From contig JANQLY010000002.1 in NCBI GenBank assembly GCA_028280345.1, forward strand, positions 1 to 64,000: a stretch of DNA of 64,000 nt. The letters are read 5' to 3'. The stretch is from Pseudomonadales bacterium (GTDB lineage Bacteria > Pseudomonadota > Gammaproteobacteria > Pseudomonadales > UBA7239). Below the pieces are notes generated by a model. The model searched no databases and was not told the DNA's origin. It worked only from the letters and a program-made list of their open reading frames with translations. Shown in pieces: positions 25,251-33,557 of the stretch. Made by a program: the position numbers and the translations under genes. Each line of letters starts with the position of its first letter. Position 1 is the stretch's first letter.

Positions 25251-25913
25251 ATGACTCAGGAGGCAGAAGGCCAGGACGTTACTGAAAACGTCGAAGCGAA
25301 TAACAACAAGCTTGTGATTCGCCTCGTGGTTATCTGCCTCGGTATGTTTGGCTTTGCCTATGCCCTGGTGCCTTTGTATGAGGTGTTTTGTGAAGTTACC
25401 GGGCTCAACGGCAGGATGGATTTAACGGCTGGGGGGCGTGTGCGTGTAGAAGATGTTGCAGAGCTTGATAACATCACTATCGACACCAGTCGCACAATCA
25501 CCGTCGAATTTGTGGCTGATGCAGCACCTGGCCTTAACTGGCGGTTAGAACCGGAAACTACCCGGGTAACAGTTCACCCGGGCGAGATGAAGCTCGTAAA
25601 CTTTTATGCGGAGAATCTTTCCGGCAAGGATATAGTGGCGCGGGCTGTACCGTCTATATCGCCTGGCCACGGCGCAGGATATTTCAAAAAAACGCAGTGT
25701 TTTTGCTTTGATGAAATGAGTCTGGCGGCGGGGCAGAAAGAAGAAATGCCGGTGGTATTTCATCTGACGGAAGATTTTCCAAAGGATATTAGAACTGTGA
25801 CGCTGGCCTACAAGGCCTTTGACATTACTGACAAGGTGAAGGTTATTGAGCCGGCCAATGATGTTAGTGATAGTGGCGAGACAGGTGACACAGTGGCGCA
25901 GGTAGCGTGGTAA
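25251..25913 (+). CDS. ctaG: Cytochrome c oxidase assembly protein CtaG/Cox11
   Basis: 220 aa from ATG 25251, with GAGG at 25241-25244 six bases before; a GTG at 25239 is in frame but lacks an RBS. One N-terminal membrane helix (VIRLVVICLGMFGFAYALVPLYEVFC) and a periplasmic immunoglobulin-like domain carrying the copper-binding CFCF motif in KKTQCFCFDEM. It delivers copper to the CuB site of subunit I. Lies between ctaD and ctaE as in most proteobacteria. Confidence 0.95.
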   Translation: MTQEAEGQDVTENVEANNNKLVIRLVVICLGMFGFAYALVPLYEVFCEVTGLNGRMDLTAGGRVRVEDVAELDNITIDTSRTITVEFVADAAPGLNWRLEPETTRVTVHPGEMKLVNFYAENLSGKDIVARAVPSISPGHGAGYFKKTQCFCFDEMSLAAGQKEEMPVVFHLTEDFPKDIRTVTLAYKAFDITDKVKVIEPANDVSDSGETGDTVAQVAW

Positions 25914-26016
25914 GTCTGGTTTGTTAAAAAGGTTTAGCAAGCAGGCTTAAAGAGACAGGATTAATAAAGCGTAAGCTTTTTAAAGTATTAAACATAGCGA
26001 ACTGGAGATTGATTCC

Positions 26017-26904
26017 ATGGCAGAAAAGGCGACAACCTATTACGTTCCACATAGCAGCCCCTGGCCAATTTTTGCATCTATTGCGCTGGGTACGTTGGTT
26101 CTTGGATTGGTTCACTTTATTCAGCAAAACACCAGTGCAGTGGATAATGATGGCAGTCTTGGCGGCCTGATGTTCCTTGTCGGTGTGGCAGGCATGATCA
26201 CTGTGTTGTCACTGTGGTGGCGCGATACGATCACAGAGAGCCTGGCGAATATGAACAGTGCTCAGATGGATGTGTCTTATCGCATGGGTATGATGTGGTT
26301 CATCTTTTCCGAGGTGATGTTCTTTGCTGCATTTTTTGGTGCGCTGTTCTATGTGCGTAACCTCGCAGTGCCTTGGCTTGCAGGTGAAGGCAGCAATGAA
26401 ATGACCAACGCTCTGTTGTGGCCTGAATTTGAAGCAAGCTGGCCGCTGCTGATGACACCTGGTGGTGATACGACTCAAGCCATGGGTCCTTGGGGTTTGC
26501 CGCTGATTAATACCATTATTCTGATTACCAGTTCTGTAACATGTACCTTTGCGCACCACGCTGTGGTAGCAGGTGATCGCGCCAAACAGGTTCGTTGGCT
26601 CGGTATTACCCTTATTCTGGGTTACGCTTTCCTTGTATTGCAAGGCTATGAGTACAAGCATGCCTATCAGGATCTTGGTCTGACTCTGGACGCAGGTATC
26701 TATGGCTCAACTTTCTTTATGTTGACCGGCTTCCACGGCCTGCACGTTACCATGGGTGCAACTATGCTGACTGTAATGTACTTTCGCAGTCGCAAAGGCC
26801 ACCTGACACCGGATAACCATTTTGCTTTTGAAGCAGCTGCCTGGTATTGGCACTTTGTTGACGTGGTATGGGTATTCCTGTTTATCTTTGTTTACTGGTT
26901 GTAA
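26017..26904 (+). CDS. ctaE: Cytochrome c oxidase subunit III
   Basis: 295 aa, seven membrane helices. Family marks: MWFIFSEVMFFAAFFGALFY, FAHHAVVAGDR, GYEYKHAYQDLGLTLDAGIY, GFHGLHVTMG and the C-terminal WYWHFVDVVWVFLFIFVYW. It stabilises subunit I and its proton entry route. It is the last gene of the ctaCDGE run, about 100 bases after ctaG, and is followed by a bidirectional terminator. Confidence 0.97.
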   Translation: MAEKATTYYVPHSSPWPIFASIALGTLVLGLVHFIQQNTSAVDNDGSLGGLMFLVGVAGMITVLSLWWRDTITESLANMNSAQMDVSYRMGMMWFIFSEVMFFAAFFGALFYVRNLAVPWLAGEGSNEMTNALLWPEFEASWPLLMTPGGDTTQAMGPWGLPLINTIILITSSVTCTFAHHAVVAGDRAKQVRWLGITLILGYAFLVLQGYEYKHAYQDLGLTLDAGIYGSTFFMLTGFHGLHVTMGATMLTVMYFRSRKGHLTPDNHFAFEAAAWYWHFVDVVWVFLFIFVYWL

Positions 26905-26931
26905 GACAGCAGTAAGCAAAGTTCGCTAATA

Positions 26932-26963
26932 ATAAAAAAGGCACCAAAAGGTGCCTTTTTTAT
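26932..26963. terminator. Bidirectional terminator between ctaE and ydbL
   Basis: AAAAAAGGCACC, AAAA loop, GGTGCCTTTTTT: a perfect 6-bp GC-rich stem flanked by A-run and T-run, so it can end transcription from both convergent genes. Confidence 0.92.
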
Positions 26964-26988
26964 TGCCTGTCTTTTATATTTTAAACAG

Positions 26989-27327
26989 TCATTTTTTAAC
27001 CCAGTTGCCACTGGCATCCTGGTAGTAATGGCCGCTGGCTGTTGCTGCCACGGCGCGTTCGTAGAAGCGCTGCGCCACTTGCTCAACTGTCAGGTTGTTC
27101 TTGTTGGCTGAGTCAGTAAATTTTGCTTTGCGTTTGTTGTTCACATCTTTAACCAGTGCGGTAAGTTCGGCACTGGGAGAGCTTGTCACATAGCCGATAT
27201 AACCATCGTTGCGTTCGCCGATAAGACCCTGGGTCTTGGCTGATTTAAGATCAATAGCCCAGGCAGTGGCTACTGTGGCCATCAGTAACACAATCACGGT
27301 AAGAAACTTTTTCATTTGCTGTTTCAT
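26989..27327 (-). CDS. ydbL: YdbL family (DUF1318) periplasmic protein
   Basis: 112 aa. N-terminal signal peptide (KKFLTVIVLLMATVATAWA), then the DUF1318 stretch: LKSAKTQGLIGERNDGYIGY, LVKDVNNKRKAKFTDSANKN and VEQVAQRFYERA. In E. coli ydbH-ynbE-ydbL form one operon acting in envelope lipid homeostasis; YdbL is thought to be a periplasmic helper for the YdbH-YnbE bridge. Start chosen at 27327, with GGAG eight bases upstream; a second ATG four codons later is possible. Follows ynbE by 12 bases. Confidence 0.88.
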   Translation of the reverse strand: MKQQMKKFLTVIVLLMATVATAWAIDLKSAKTQGLIGERNDGYIGYVTSSPSAELTALVKDVNNKRKAKFTDSANKNNLTVEQVAQRFYERAVAATASGHYYQDASGNWVKK

Positions 27328-27339
27328 TGCCTTGCTCCT

Positions 27340-27558
27340 CTAGAAAAGTTCGCTGTCTTCTTCAAATAATTCGTCGAGGTCTTTGTCGACCTTGACCCGA
27401 ATCTCGTGCTCAATTTTCACATTGAGGTTGATCTCAATGGGCTTTTCCGGTGCCGCCACCTGAACTGTCGGGGTGCAGGCGCTAAACAGCACGATCAAAC
27501 CCAATAGCAGGTTGGGTATCAGCAGATGCCGGTGAAGATTAAATTGATATTGATACAT
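27340..27558 (-). CDS. ynbE: YnbE family lipoprotein
   Basis: 72 aa. Hydrophobic N-terminal segment ending LFSAC at 24-28, with C28 the probable lipidated cysteine. Then the YnbE-type stretch CTPTVQVAAPEKPIEINLNV and a beta-forming region (VKIEHEIRVKV), and an acidic tail. In the family the small outer-membrane lipoprotein adds a strand to the end of YdbH, joining inner and outer membranes. It lies between ydbH and ydbL in the expected order. An AGGAGG lies about 12 bases before the ATG, rather far. Confidence 0.85.
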   Translation of the reverse strand: MYQYQFNLHRHLLIPNLLLGLIVLFSACTPTVQVAAPEKPIEINLNVKIEHEIRVKVDKDLDELFEEDSELF

Positions 27559-27675
27559 AAGGTTGTTTTTCCTCCTGCTTGTCCAACATGGTCATATTAT
27601 TCAATTCTCAACCTGAACGGCCACTGAATAAGAGTCAGTCGCCCTTGTCCGGTAGCAGGGTATCATTTTCAGACC

Positions 27676-30309
27676 CTATTGTGACAGTTTCTGCTCAACC
27701 AGGTCCGCAATACTGCGGCTGGCCTGCAAGCTTTTAAGCAGGTCGGGAATATTGTCGCTAAGATTGAGATTCAGGTTAATTTGCTGCCCCTTGCTTTCCT
27801 TGTTGCCTGCCTTCATATCCGGGTTGTAGCCACGAATACGTATATTCAGGTCCAGGTCGCCGTTATTTTCATAATGGGTCTGTGCTTCAAGGGTCTCGTA
27901 GTGATAATTACTCAAGGCATCGGTGACAAATTGCATCGCTGCATTATTGGTTTCAATTTGCGAGGCGACTTCAGGGCGATAGCGCAATACACCTCCGGGC
28001 GGAGCTGCCGCCAGTAGTCCATTATCAATGGTCGGCCCATCGGGGGTGAGTACTATCGGTAGTTGCCCGCTGATAGTGCCGCTACCTTCAACGGCGCTAT
28101 AGGCAGCAAGGGACAGGGCTTCGGCCAACTGCAAGTCGCTAACCTGAACATCAATGGCTGGGTTAACTTCGTGCGGGCGATAGCTGGCGTCACTAAAGCT
28201 GATGTGCCCGCCAAGTAAGTGGGCTTTGAAATCGTGAATTTTATAATGTGCGGCATCCCCGTCGAGATCAAGCAGCATATGTATATCCGTCAGGGGTATA
28301 CCTGCATCAAAAGTCTCCAGATGCAAAGTAGCAGACTCTGTTGATTGCAACTGCCCGCTATCGAGAATGCGGGCATGCAGCTGGCTGTCGAGTCCAAGAA
28401 ATGCATAGTCTGCATAAAAGCCTGCCAATTGAGTTGTGCTTTGTTGCAATGTGCCTGAAAAAGTCGTGTCCGAAAAAGCAGTATGTGAGGAAATATCTTG
28501 CTGCCATTCGAGCTTCAACCCTGCATTGAAATTGCCACTTTGAATATCGCTATCCAGTGGCCAGTTATTAAAGCGACTGGCGAGCGAATTTCGAGTGGTA
28601 AAATCCAGGGAGCTGTTTGCGTGGATATAACCTTTGCTTTGTGACCAGTCCTGGCCAACATTAAAGTCAAGTAATGGCATATGCTTGTCGCTAAGCCAGC
28701 TCCCTTTAATATCGAGCGTTGAACTGTCACCGTGGATATAGCTGTTGAAAGCAAAAGTCGGTAGCCAGTTGCGGTTCAGGCGCAGGTTAAGGTTGTCACT
28801 GCCAAGTTGTAGTTGATAGTTCAGGGTAGGTTGATCGGGTAAATAGCGAAGCTGCAAGGCCTCAATCGTTAGTTTACTGGCAAGGCGCTGCCGTGGTTTT
28901 TGCTTCTTCCCGGCATCATTGGAACTGTTAACAGTGGAAGTATAGACAGACGGCAGGGAAATAGACGCTGCAGGCATATCGAGGCTGATCGCCTGATCGT
29001 CAGGTTGATACTTTAAGGAGGTAACGTCTGTAGTGCTAAAAGTAATACTGTCAGCGCCGATATTGTCAGTATAAAGCTGGCGTATGCTTAACAACTTATG
29101 CGGTGCAATTACCAGGTCAATATGATCTTCCAGCTGTGTCAGGGTTGCTTTCAAAGAGAGGTCGACTTGGGCTAATGTCATGTTGTTGAGTACGGCGGTT
29201 TCAGCACTGGCTTGCAGGTCTATCTTACCGCGACAATCACTCACCTGAAGTGGCTGCCGGGTGATCAGGCACTCTGCGTGATTTAATGTTGTTATGATTG
29301 TATGAGGTTTCGACTTTGTAGTGTCGTAACCGTGCAGTGTTACTTGCTCGGCGTTCAGGTGACCAGGCAAGCGAAGTGTAATTGGCTTGCTCCAATGCAA
29401 CTCTAATCGATAGGGTTGGTTTGAAAGTGATGTGGAGGCAATGATGTCTTCATGATAATCGATAATAAGCCTGTCAGTATCATGTGGTGGTAGAGTGATG
29501 TCGAGAGCAATATCACGCAAAGGCTGATGTTTTCCTACTAAGCCGCTTGCGTGCCAGATAATAACGCCCTGTGCTTTAAGCGTAGTGGGGGACCGCTCAA
29601 ATTTCTGTATCAGTGTAGTGAGTGGTGCCGTATTAAATTTTCCTGTGAGTGAAATGGTGGAGTGTTTTGTATCTTCAGGGCTCAGGCTTGCTTGCAAGCT
29701 GGTGACCGTTTCTTGCTGATAGAAAAGATTTGCGTGCAGGTCGAGTTTTCCGGGAGCACTATTTTTTACGGTAGCTTGTATTTCAATATCATCATCTGTG
29801 CTGCCGATATTGTTGAATGTGGCGGTGAGTATTTGTTGTTGTGACTCTTTTTGCCATTGCAGCACGGCAGTATGTGGGTATTTGTCCAGTTGTAGATGCT
29901 CTATGGAAAGTGAAGTCAGGGGTATGGCAAACAGATAGTTGATGGCTTCATCGGCTGTCATTGGAGGTGATGAGCTGTCTGCCTCTATCGAGCGGTGTAA
30001 GTGTGCGTGCTTGATTTTCAGGTCAGTCAGCTCAATACTGCCCGATTTGTATCCCAGATGAACCTGTTGCAAGTCCAGTTGTTTAAAGGTTGTGCCACCG
30101 GACAATGACAGATGCTCAATAGTCATACGGTTCCAGCCGACATCAATATTTTCCAGCCGGGTAATTTGCAGATTGGACGATGCCATATAGTGATTAAAAG
30201 CCGTAGTAATAAGTTGAACGCGGACAAAATAAGCCAGACAGAGAATCAGAACGATTGCTATAGCAGTGATGAACAGTTTACGAAGAGTATTATTTAAAAA
30301 ATTCAACAC
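27676..30309 (-). CDS. ydbH: YdbH family AsmA-like intermembrane protein
   Basis: 877 aa from a GTG start (TTG is the next codon). One N-terminal membrane anchor (LFITAIAIVLILCLAYFV), then a very long beta-rich periplasmic region, typical of the AsmA-like bridge proteins TamB, YhdP and YdbH. The C-terminal part has the conserved block GTISGQLPIVLTPDGPTIDN followed by LAAAPPGGVLRYRPE, which marks YdbH. With YnbE it is thought to form a hydrophobic groove carrying phospholipids to the outer membrane. First gene of ydbH-ynbE-ydbL. Confidence 0.88.
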   Translation of the reverse strand: MLNFLNNTLRKLFITAIAIVLILCLAYFVRVQLITTAFNHYMASSNLQITRLENIDVGWNRMTIEHLSLSGGTTFKQLDLQQVHLGYKSGSIELTDLKIKHAHLHRSIEADSSSPPMTADEAINYLFAIPLTSLSIEHLQLDKYPHTAVLQWQKESQQQILTATFNNIGSTDDDIEIQATVKNSAPGKLDLHANLFYQQETVTSLQASLSPEDTKHSTISLTGKFNTAPLTTLIQKFERSPTTLKAQGVIIWHASGLVGKHQPLRDIALDITLPPHDTDRLIIDYHEDIIASTSLSNQPYRLELHWSKPITLRLPGHLNAEQVTLHGYDTTKSKPHTIITTLNHAECLITRQPLQVSDCRGKIDLQASAETAVLNNMTLAQVDLSLKATLTQLEDHIDLVIAPHKLLSIRQLYTDNIGADSITFSTTDVTSLKYQPDDQAISLDMPAASISLPSVYTSTVNSSNDAGKKQKPRQRLASKLTIEALQLRYLPDQPTLNYQLQLGSDNLNLRLNRNWLPTFAFNSYIHGDSSTLDIKGSWLSDKHMPLLDFNVGQDWSQSKGYIHANSSLDFTTRNSLASRFNNWPLDSDIQSGNFNAGLKLEWQQDISSHTAFSDTTFSGTLQQSTTQLAGFYADYAFLGLDSQLHARILDSGQLQSTESATLHLETFDAGIPLTDIHMLLDLDGDAAHYKIHDFKAHLLGGHISFSDASYRPHEVNPAIDVQVSDLQLAEALSLAAYSAVEGSGTISGQLPIVLTPDGPTIDNGLLAAAPPGGVLRYRPEVASQIETNNAAMQFVTDALSNYHYETLEAQTHYENNGDLDLNIRIRGYNPDMKAGNKESKGQQINLNLNLSDNIPDLLKSLQASRSIADLVEQKLSQ

Positions 30310-30349
30310 AGCAGGGTGAGTGGTTTACAGAGGTGCGCGTAAGCGCGGT

Positions 30350-30383
30350 AGAAAATAAAAAGCCCTGTACAGAGACAGGGCTT
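30350..30383 (-). terminator. Terminator after the beta-barrel gene
   Basis: On the minus strand AGCCCTGT, short loop, ACAGGGCT, then TTTTTATTTTC. Perfect 8-bp stem with a T-run, 27 bases after the stop codon of the outer-membrane protein gene. Confidence 0.9.
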
Positions 30384-30409
30384 CAGGAATTTTCAATAGT
30401 AATCGAAAA

Positions 30410-30922
30410 TTAGAAATTGTAGTTGGCACCGATAGAGAATAGGTTGTAGTTGGTTTCGAGTTTGGTGTATTCCGCTTCAAGGGAAACGGCGCCAAAGTTG
30501 TAGCCACCACCGAGGCCGAAGCTAAAGCCGGAATCCTCTTCATCGTAGTTGTACTTGTTGCCTAAGGGGTCGCGAGCTTCATTAGAGGACTCAAAGTAAC
30601 CACCCTTGATTTTCAGGTAGGCCGGACCGGAACCATAGAGATGGCCAGCGAGATACAGGGCGCTGGAGCTGAAGTCATAGTCGCCGAGGTTGCGTGAAAG
30701 ATCGCCGTCAGCACTATTAGCTTCAAATTCAATCGCAAGGCCATTGCCAAAACCGTAGCCAATTAACAGACCGTAGGCTATATCGCTTTCCGCGACTGCC
30801 AGATCGACATCGAGATGGCCAGCCTTGAGGCCGAGCATAAAACCTTCGTGTGGTTGGGCGAGAGCAGAGTTGCTGGCAAGCAGGCAACCGGTAATTGCAA
30901 GCATGGATAATAGTTTCTTCAT
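30410..30922 (-). CDS. Small outer-membrane beta-barrel protein
   Basis: 170 aa from ATG 30922 (AAGGGGA five bases before), giving signal peptide KKLLSMLAITGCLLASNSALA. An ATG at 30937 also has a good RBS (GAGGGGG), so the start is uncertain by five codons. The mature part has alternating-residue beta strands, several Gly-rich turns (GLLIGYGFGNGLAIEFEANS, FSFGLGGGYNFGAVSLEAEY) and a C-terminal aromatic residue (IGANYNF), as in OmpA-like/OmpW-like 8-stranded barrels. Specific function not recognised. Confidence 0.8.
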   Translation of the reverse strand: MKKLLSMLAITGCLLASNSALAQPHEGFMLGLKAGHLDVDLAVAESDIAYGLLIGYGFGNGLAIEFEANSADGDLSRNLGDYDFSSSALYLAGHLYGSGPAYLKIKGGYFESSNEARDPLGNKYNYDEEDSGFSFGLGGGYNFGAVSLEAEYTKLETNYNLFSIGANYNF

Positions 30923-31095
30923 GGTTTTCCCCTTCATTGTGTTCCCCCTCAAGTATGCTACCCCCGGGGCTGTCAGGCGTTGCTAACGCCGCGCCGTTAA
31001 ACTCTTATTAGTTTAAAACCACCGATTATATAGTGCTGTTTCGCCAAATTGAAGAAAATTTGCGCAATTATCACCCTATACCCGGGAGTATTCGC

Positions 31096-31563
31096 CTAGT
31101 GGCGTTGAGTGAGAAGCTCTATGGAGTTGACCAGACTGACTACGTCGGTATTGTTCTGGCTGATGTCACGCTGCAAGCTGTTGCTGAGCCATTCGTGAAC
31201 CTCGCCGTAGAAAGTGTTAAGTGTGCTGGCCTGGATCTGTTGATCAAGCACCATTTGATGCAGGCTTTTGATGGCTTCGGCAAGGCAAACATCAATATTT
31301 TCCAGGGAGGGCTTGTCAGTATCAAACAGACTGGTCAACTCGTTGTTGGTAATCAGTTTGATGGTGTGTGTGCCCATGAGGAAAAACAGGTCGGCGGTTT
31401 GTTTTTCTGATAACTGACGCTGCAAATGATTGATGGCATCTACAAGCCATGGTTCGGGGTCGGTTTGAGTGAGGCTTGATCCCATCAGTAACAGACAGGG
31501 CAGTAATTTACCCTGGGGTATATGTTTGAGCTGGTCGATAGTCTCACTAAGTTCCGGGTTCAT
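31096..31563 (-). CDS. Hypothetical protein
   Basis: 155 aa, not recognised. Mostly helical, slightly acidic, no signal peptide or membrane span, with one hydrophobic stretch LLPCLLLMG at 20-28. It follows the DUF2909 gene by 12 bases on the same strand, so probably co-transcribed with it, divergent from SURF1. The region 30953-31095 before the beta-barrel gene shows no gene. Coding status rests on length, the tight spacing and a clear start at 31563. Confidence 0.6.
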   Translation of the reverse strand: MNPELSETIDQLKHIPQGKLLPCLLLMGSSLTQTDPEPWLVDAINHLQRQLSEKQTADLFFLMGTHTIKLITNNELTSLFDTDKPSLENIDVCLAEAIKSLHQMVLDQQIQASTLNTFYGEVHEWLSNSLQRDISQNNTDVVSLVNSIELLTQRH

Positions 31564-31575
31564 GATAGCAATTGT

Positions 31576-31944
31576 TTACTGTGGCTTGAGGCGGATGCGG
31601 CCATCCTGTGAACCTTGTTGCTGAATTTCTTCCAGAGTTTTTCCTTCCTCCTCCTCTTGCTCCTTCGTATTTTCTTCCCCCTCGCTATTCATGGCCGAGA
31701 TTTGCTCCTGCCTGGCATCAAGTAGCGGTTGCTTGAGGCTATGGGGTTCCACCCAGCCAAATAGCTTAAAAAGAATTAGCAGGAAAAATAAAAACGCAGA
31801 CAAGCCGATACGCCAGCTGAGTGCCCTGACCGTGCCTCTGCCTTTTTCCTTGCCGGTGACGAGAAAATATAAACCATGAAACAGATTAAAAACGATCAGG
31901 GCAAGAAAACAGAAAACAATGATTTTAAACAAAACAGGGGACAT
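31576..31944 (-). CDS. DUF2909 family twin-transmembrane protein
   Basis: 122 aa. Two membrane helices: KIIVFCFLALIVFNLFHGLY at about 7-26, and IGLSAFLFFLLILFKLFGW at about 46-65, with TVRALSWRIG between them. This pattern is DUF2909, regularly found beside SURF1 in cytochrome oxidase clusters. The C-terminal half is a highly acidic low-complexity tail (EENTKEQEEEEGKTLEE) that the family usually lacks. Divergent from SURF1. Confidence 0.8.
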   Translation of the reverse strand: MSPVLFKIIVFCFLALIVFNLFHGLYFLVTGKEKGRGTVRALSWRIGLSAFLFFLLILFKLFGWVEPHSLKQPLLDARQEQISAMNSEGEENTKEQEEEEGKTLEEIQQQGSQDGRIRLKPQ

Positions 31945-32030
31945 AGCTGTTGTTCGGTTACCAGGGGTTTCTCATTATGGAGGGGCTTCGGTAAAATCCT
32001 ATTATACACAGCTCCTTCGTAGACAGACCA

Positions 32031-32801
32031 TTGCAATACAAAGTTGGAAATTACTTATTCAAGCCGCGCCTGGTGCCTTCACTGGTTTGCCTGGCGGTCT
32101 TTATCGGTTTATTGAATCTCGGGCATTGGCAGTGGCAGCGAGCCGAGTACAAGCAGGCTCTGCGCGACCGTATCGTACAGGGGCAGCAGGCACAGCCACT
32201 TACCATCGCCGAGGTGGAGGAATTGGGGCGCGATGTGCACAGTTTCCCAGTACTGGTAGAGGGTACTTTGGATGAGCGACACCACTTTCTGCTCGACAAC
32301 CAGATGCGTGGCAGATATCCGGGGTTTCACCTGCTGACGCCACTAGCGCTGAATGATGGCAGAGTAGTACTCGTTAACCGTGGTTGGCTGCCCCTCGGTA
32401 AGGATCGTAGCCAATTGCCGGATATTCCCACAACTATCGCCGGGACTTCCATTCCCGGGGCTTCGGAAAATACTGTATCTGTGCGCGGGCAGGTGTATTT
32501 CCCGAGTGAGAAGCAGTTTGTACTCAAAGCTGATGACCTCAATGCACAAGGTTGGCCAAAACTTGTCCAGTCTCTGGATTTAACCAGCATTGCCGGGGTT
32601 CTTGGTGTAGAATTGGCGCCCTTCATAATCCGCCTGGATGCGGATGTGATGCTGGAGCAGGGGACACAGTTGCCGCGGGAGTGGCACTTCATTGTGATGA
32701 GCCCGGAAAAAAGCCGTGGCTACTCCTTCCAGTGGTACGGTATGGCCCTGGTACTGGTGATTATGTACCTGGTTTTCAGTACCGAAAAAAGGCGCCCCTG
32801 A
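32031..32801 (+). CDS. SURF1 family cytochrome oxidase assembly protein
   Basis: 256 aa from a TTG start (no upstream ATG fits; RBS weak). N-terminal helix VPSLVCLAVFIGLLNLGHWQ, conserved LGHWQWQRAEYK, GRYPGFHLLTPL, VLVNRGWLP, the IRLDAD block, and a C-terminal helix after HFIVMSPEKSRGYSFQWYGM. SURF1 helps insert heme A into subunit I. It opens the second part of the oxidase cluster (SURF1, Sco-like, ctaB). Confidence 0.92.
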   Translation: MQYKVGNYLFKPRLVPSLVCLAVFIGLLNLGHWQWQRAEYKQALRDRIVQGQQAQPLTIAEVEELGRDVHSFPVLVEGTLDERHHFLLDNQMRGRYPGFHLLTPLALNDGRVVLVNRGWLPLGKDRSQLPDIPTTIAGTSIPGASENTVSVRGQVYFPSEKQFVLKADDLNAQGWPKLVQSLDLTSIAGVLGVELAPFIIRLDADVMLEQGTQLPREWHFIVMSPEKSRGYSFQWYGMALVLVIMYLVFSTEKRRP

Positions 32802-32892
32802 GCAAGCATCGTAACCGGCTGCTGCACATGTATGATGGGGTTAGCCAGTGTAATCGGATTGACAATTCCTTTGTTGATATTGATCAGGCGTT

Positions 32893-33549
32893 ATGAACGA
32901 CAGCAACGAAACAAAACCGGCGGCAGAACAACAGGCTGCCAGCGCGAGTAAAAAAGACAAACTGACATTGATCGCTATTCTGGCGGTGTTTATTTTGCCG
33001 TTTATTATTTTGCCAATGGTTATGTCGCCACAAGAGCAAGCTAAAACCAATAAAGGTTTTTTTGTTCAGCCCCATGTCGAGTTTGAAAAACTGCCATTAC
33101 AACCCCTGCCTGAGCAAAATTTTGATCGCCTTGCATTAAACGGCAAATGGGTAATGTTGTATGTGATTCCTTCAGAGTGTGACAAGGCATGCAGTAATGC
33201 ATTGTTTGCGATGCGTCAGGTGCGCAGAGCGCTGGACCGTGACGTCGATCGTGTCACACACCTGCTGATTCAGACTGATGAGACCGATGAAAAATTTGAG
33301 GCGCTACTTGAACAGGAATTTTCATTTATGATGCGCGCCGCAGCGGATATGGCTGTGATTGACAGTCTGTTCAGTGCAGGACTGGGTGGAGAGTCAGCGT
33401 CTCGACAGGGCTACATCTATTTAATGAGTCCCGATGGCTACATTTTTATGTATTACCCGTCCCATGAAGATGAGCAGGAATCTGTACTGCGGGCCAGGGA
33501 TATTCGCAAGGATTTGAAAAAATCCATGAAAGGCTCCCTGATTGGGTAA
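32893..33549 (+). CDS. Sco/thioredoxin-like membrane protein of the oxidase cluster
   Basis: 218 aa. One membrane helix (LIAILAVFILPFIILPMVM, about 26-44) and a periplasmic thioredoxin-like domain. Cysteines C96 and C100 form a CxxxC motif (PSECDKACSNA), the copper-binding pair of Sco proteins. Sco proteins also need a histidine just before the YLIDPDG-like strand; here that place reads SASRQGYIYLMSPDG, with no histidine. Relatives always sit between SURF1 and ctaA/ctaB, suggesting a role in CuA or redox assembly. Nine bases before ctaB. Confidence 0.75.
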   Translation: MNDSNETKPAAEQQAASASKKDKLTLIAILAVFILPFIILPMVMSPQEQAKTNKGFFVQPHVEFEKLPLQPLPEQNFDRLALNGKWVMLYVIPSECDKACSNALFAMRQVRRALDRDVDRVTHLLIQTDETDEKFEALLEQEFSFMMRAAADMAVIDSLFSAGLGGESASRQGYIYLMSPDGYIFMYYPSHEDEQESVLRARDIRKDLKKSMKGSLIG

Positions 33550-33557
33550 GGTGTGCA

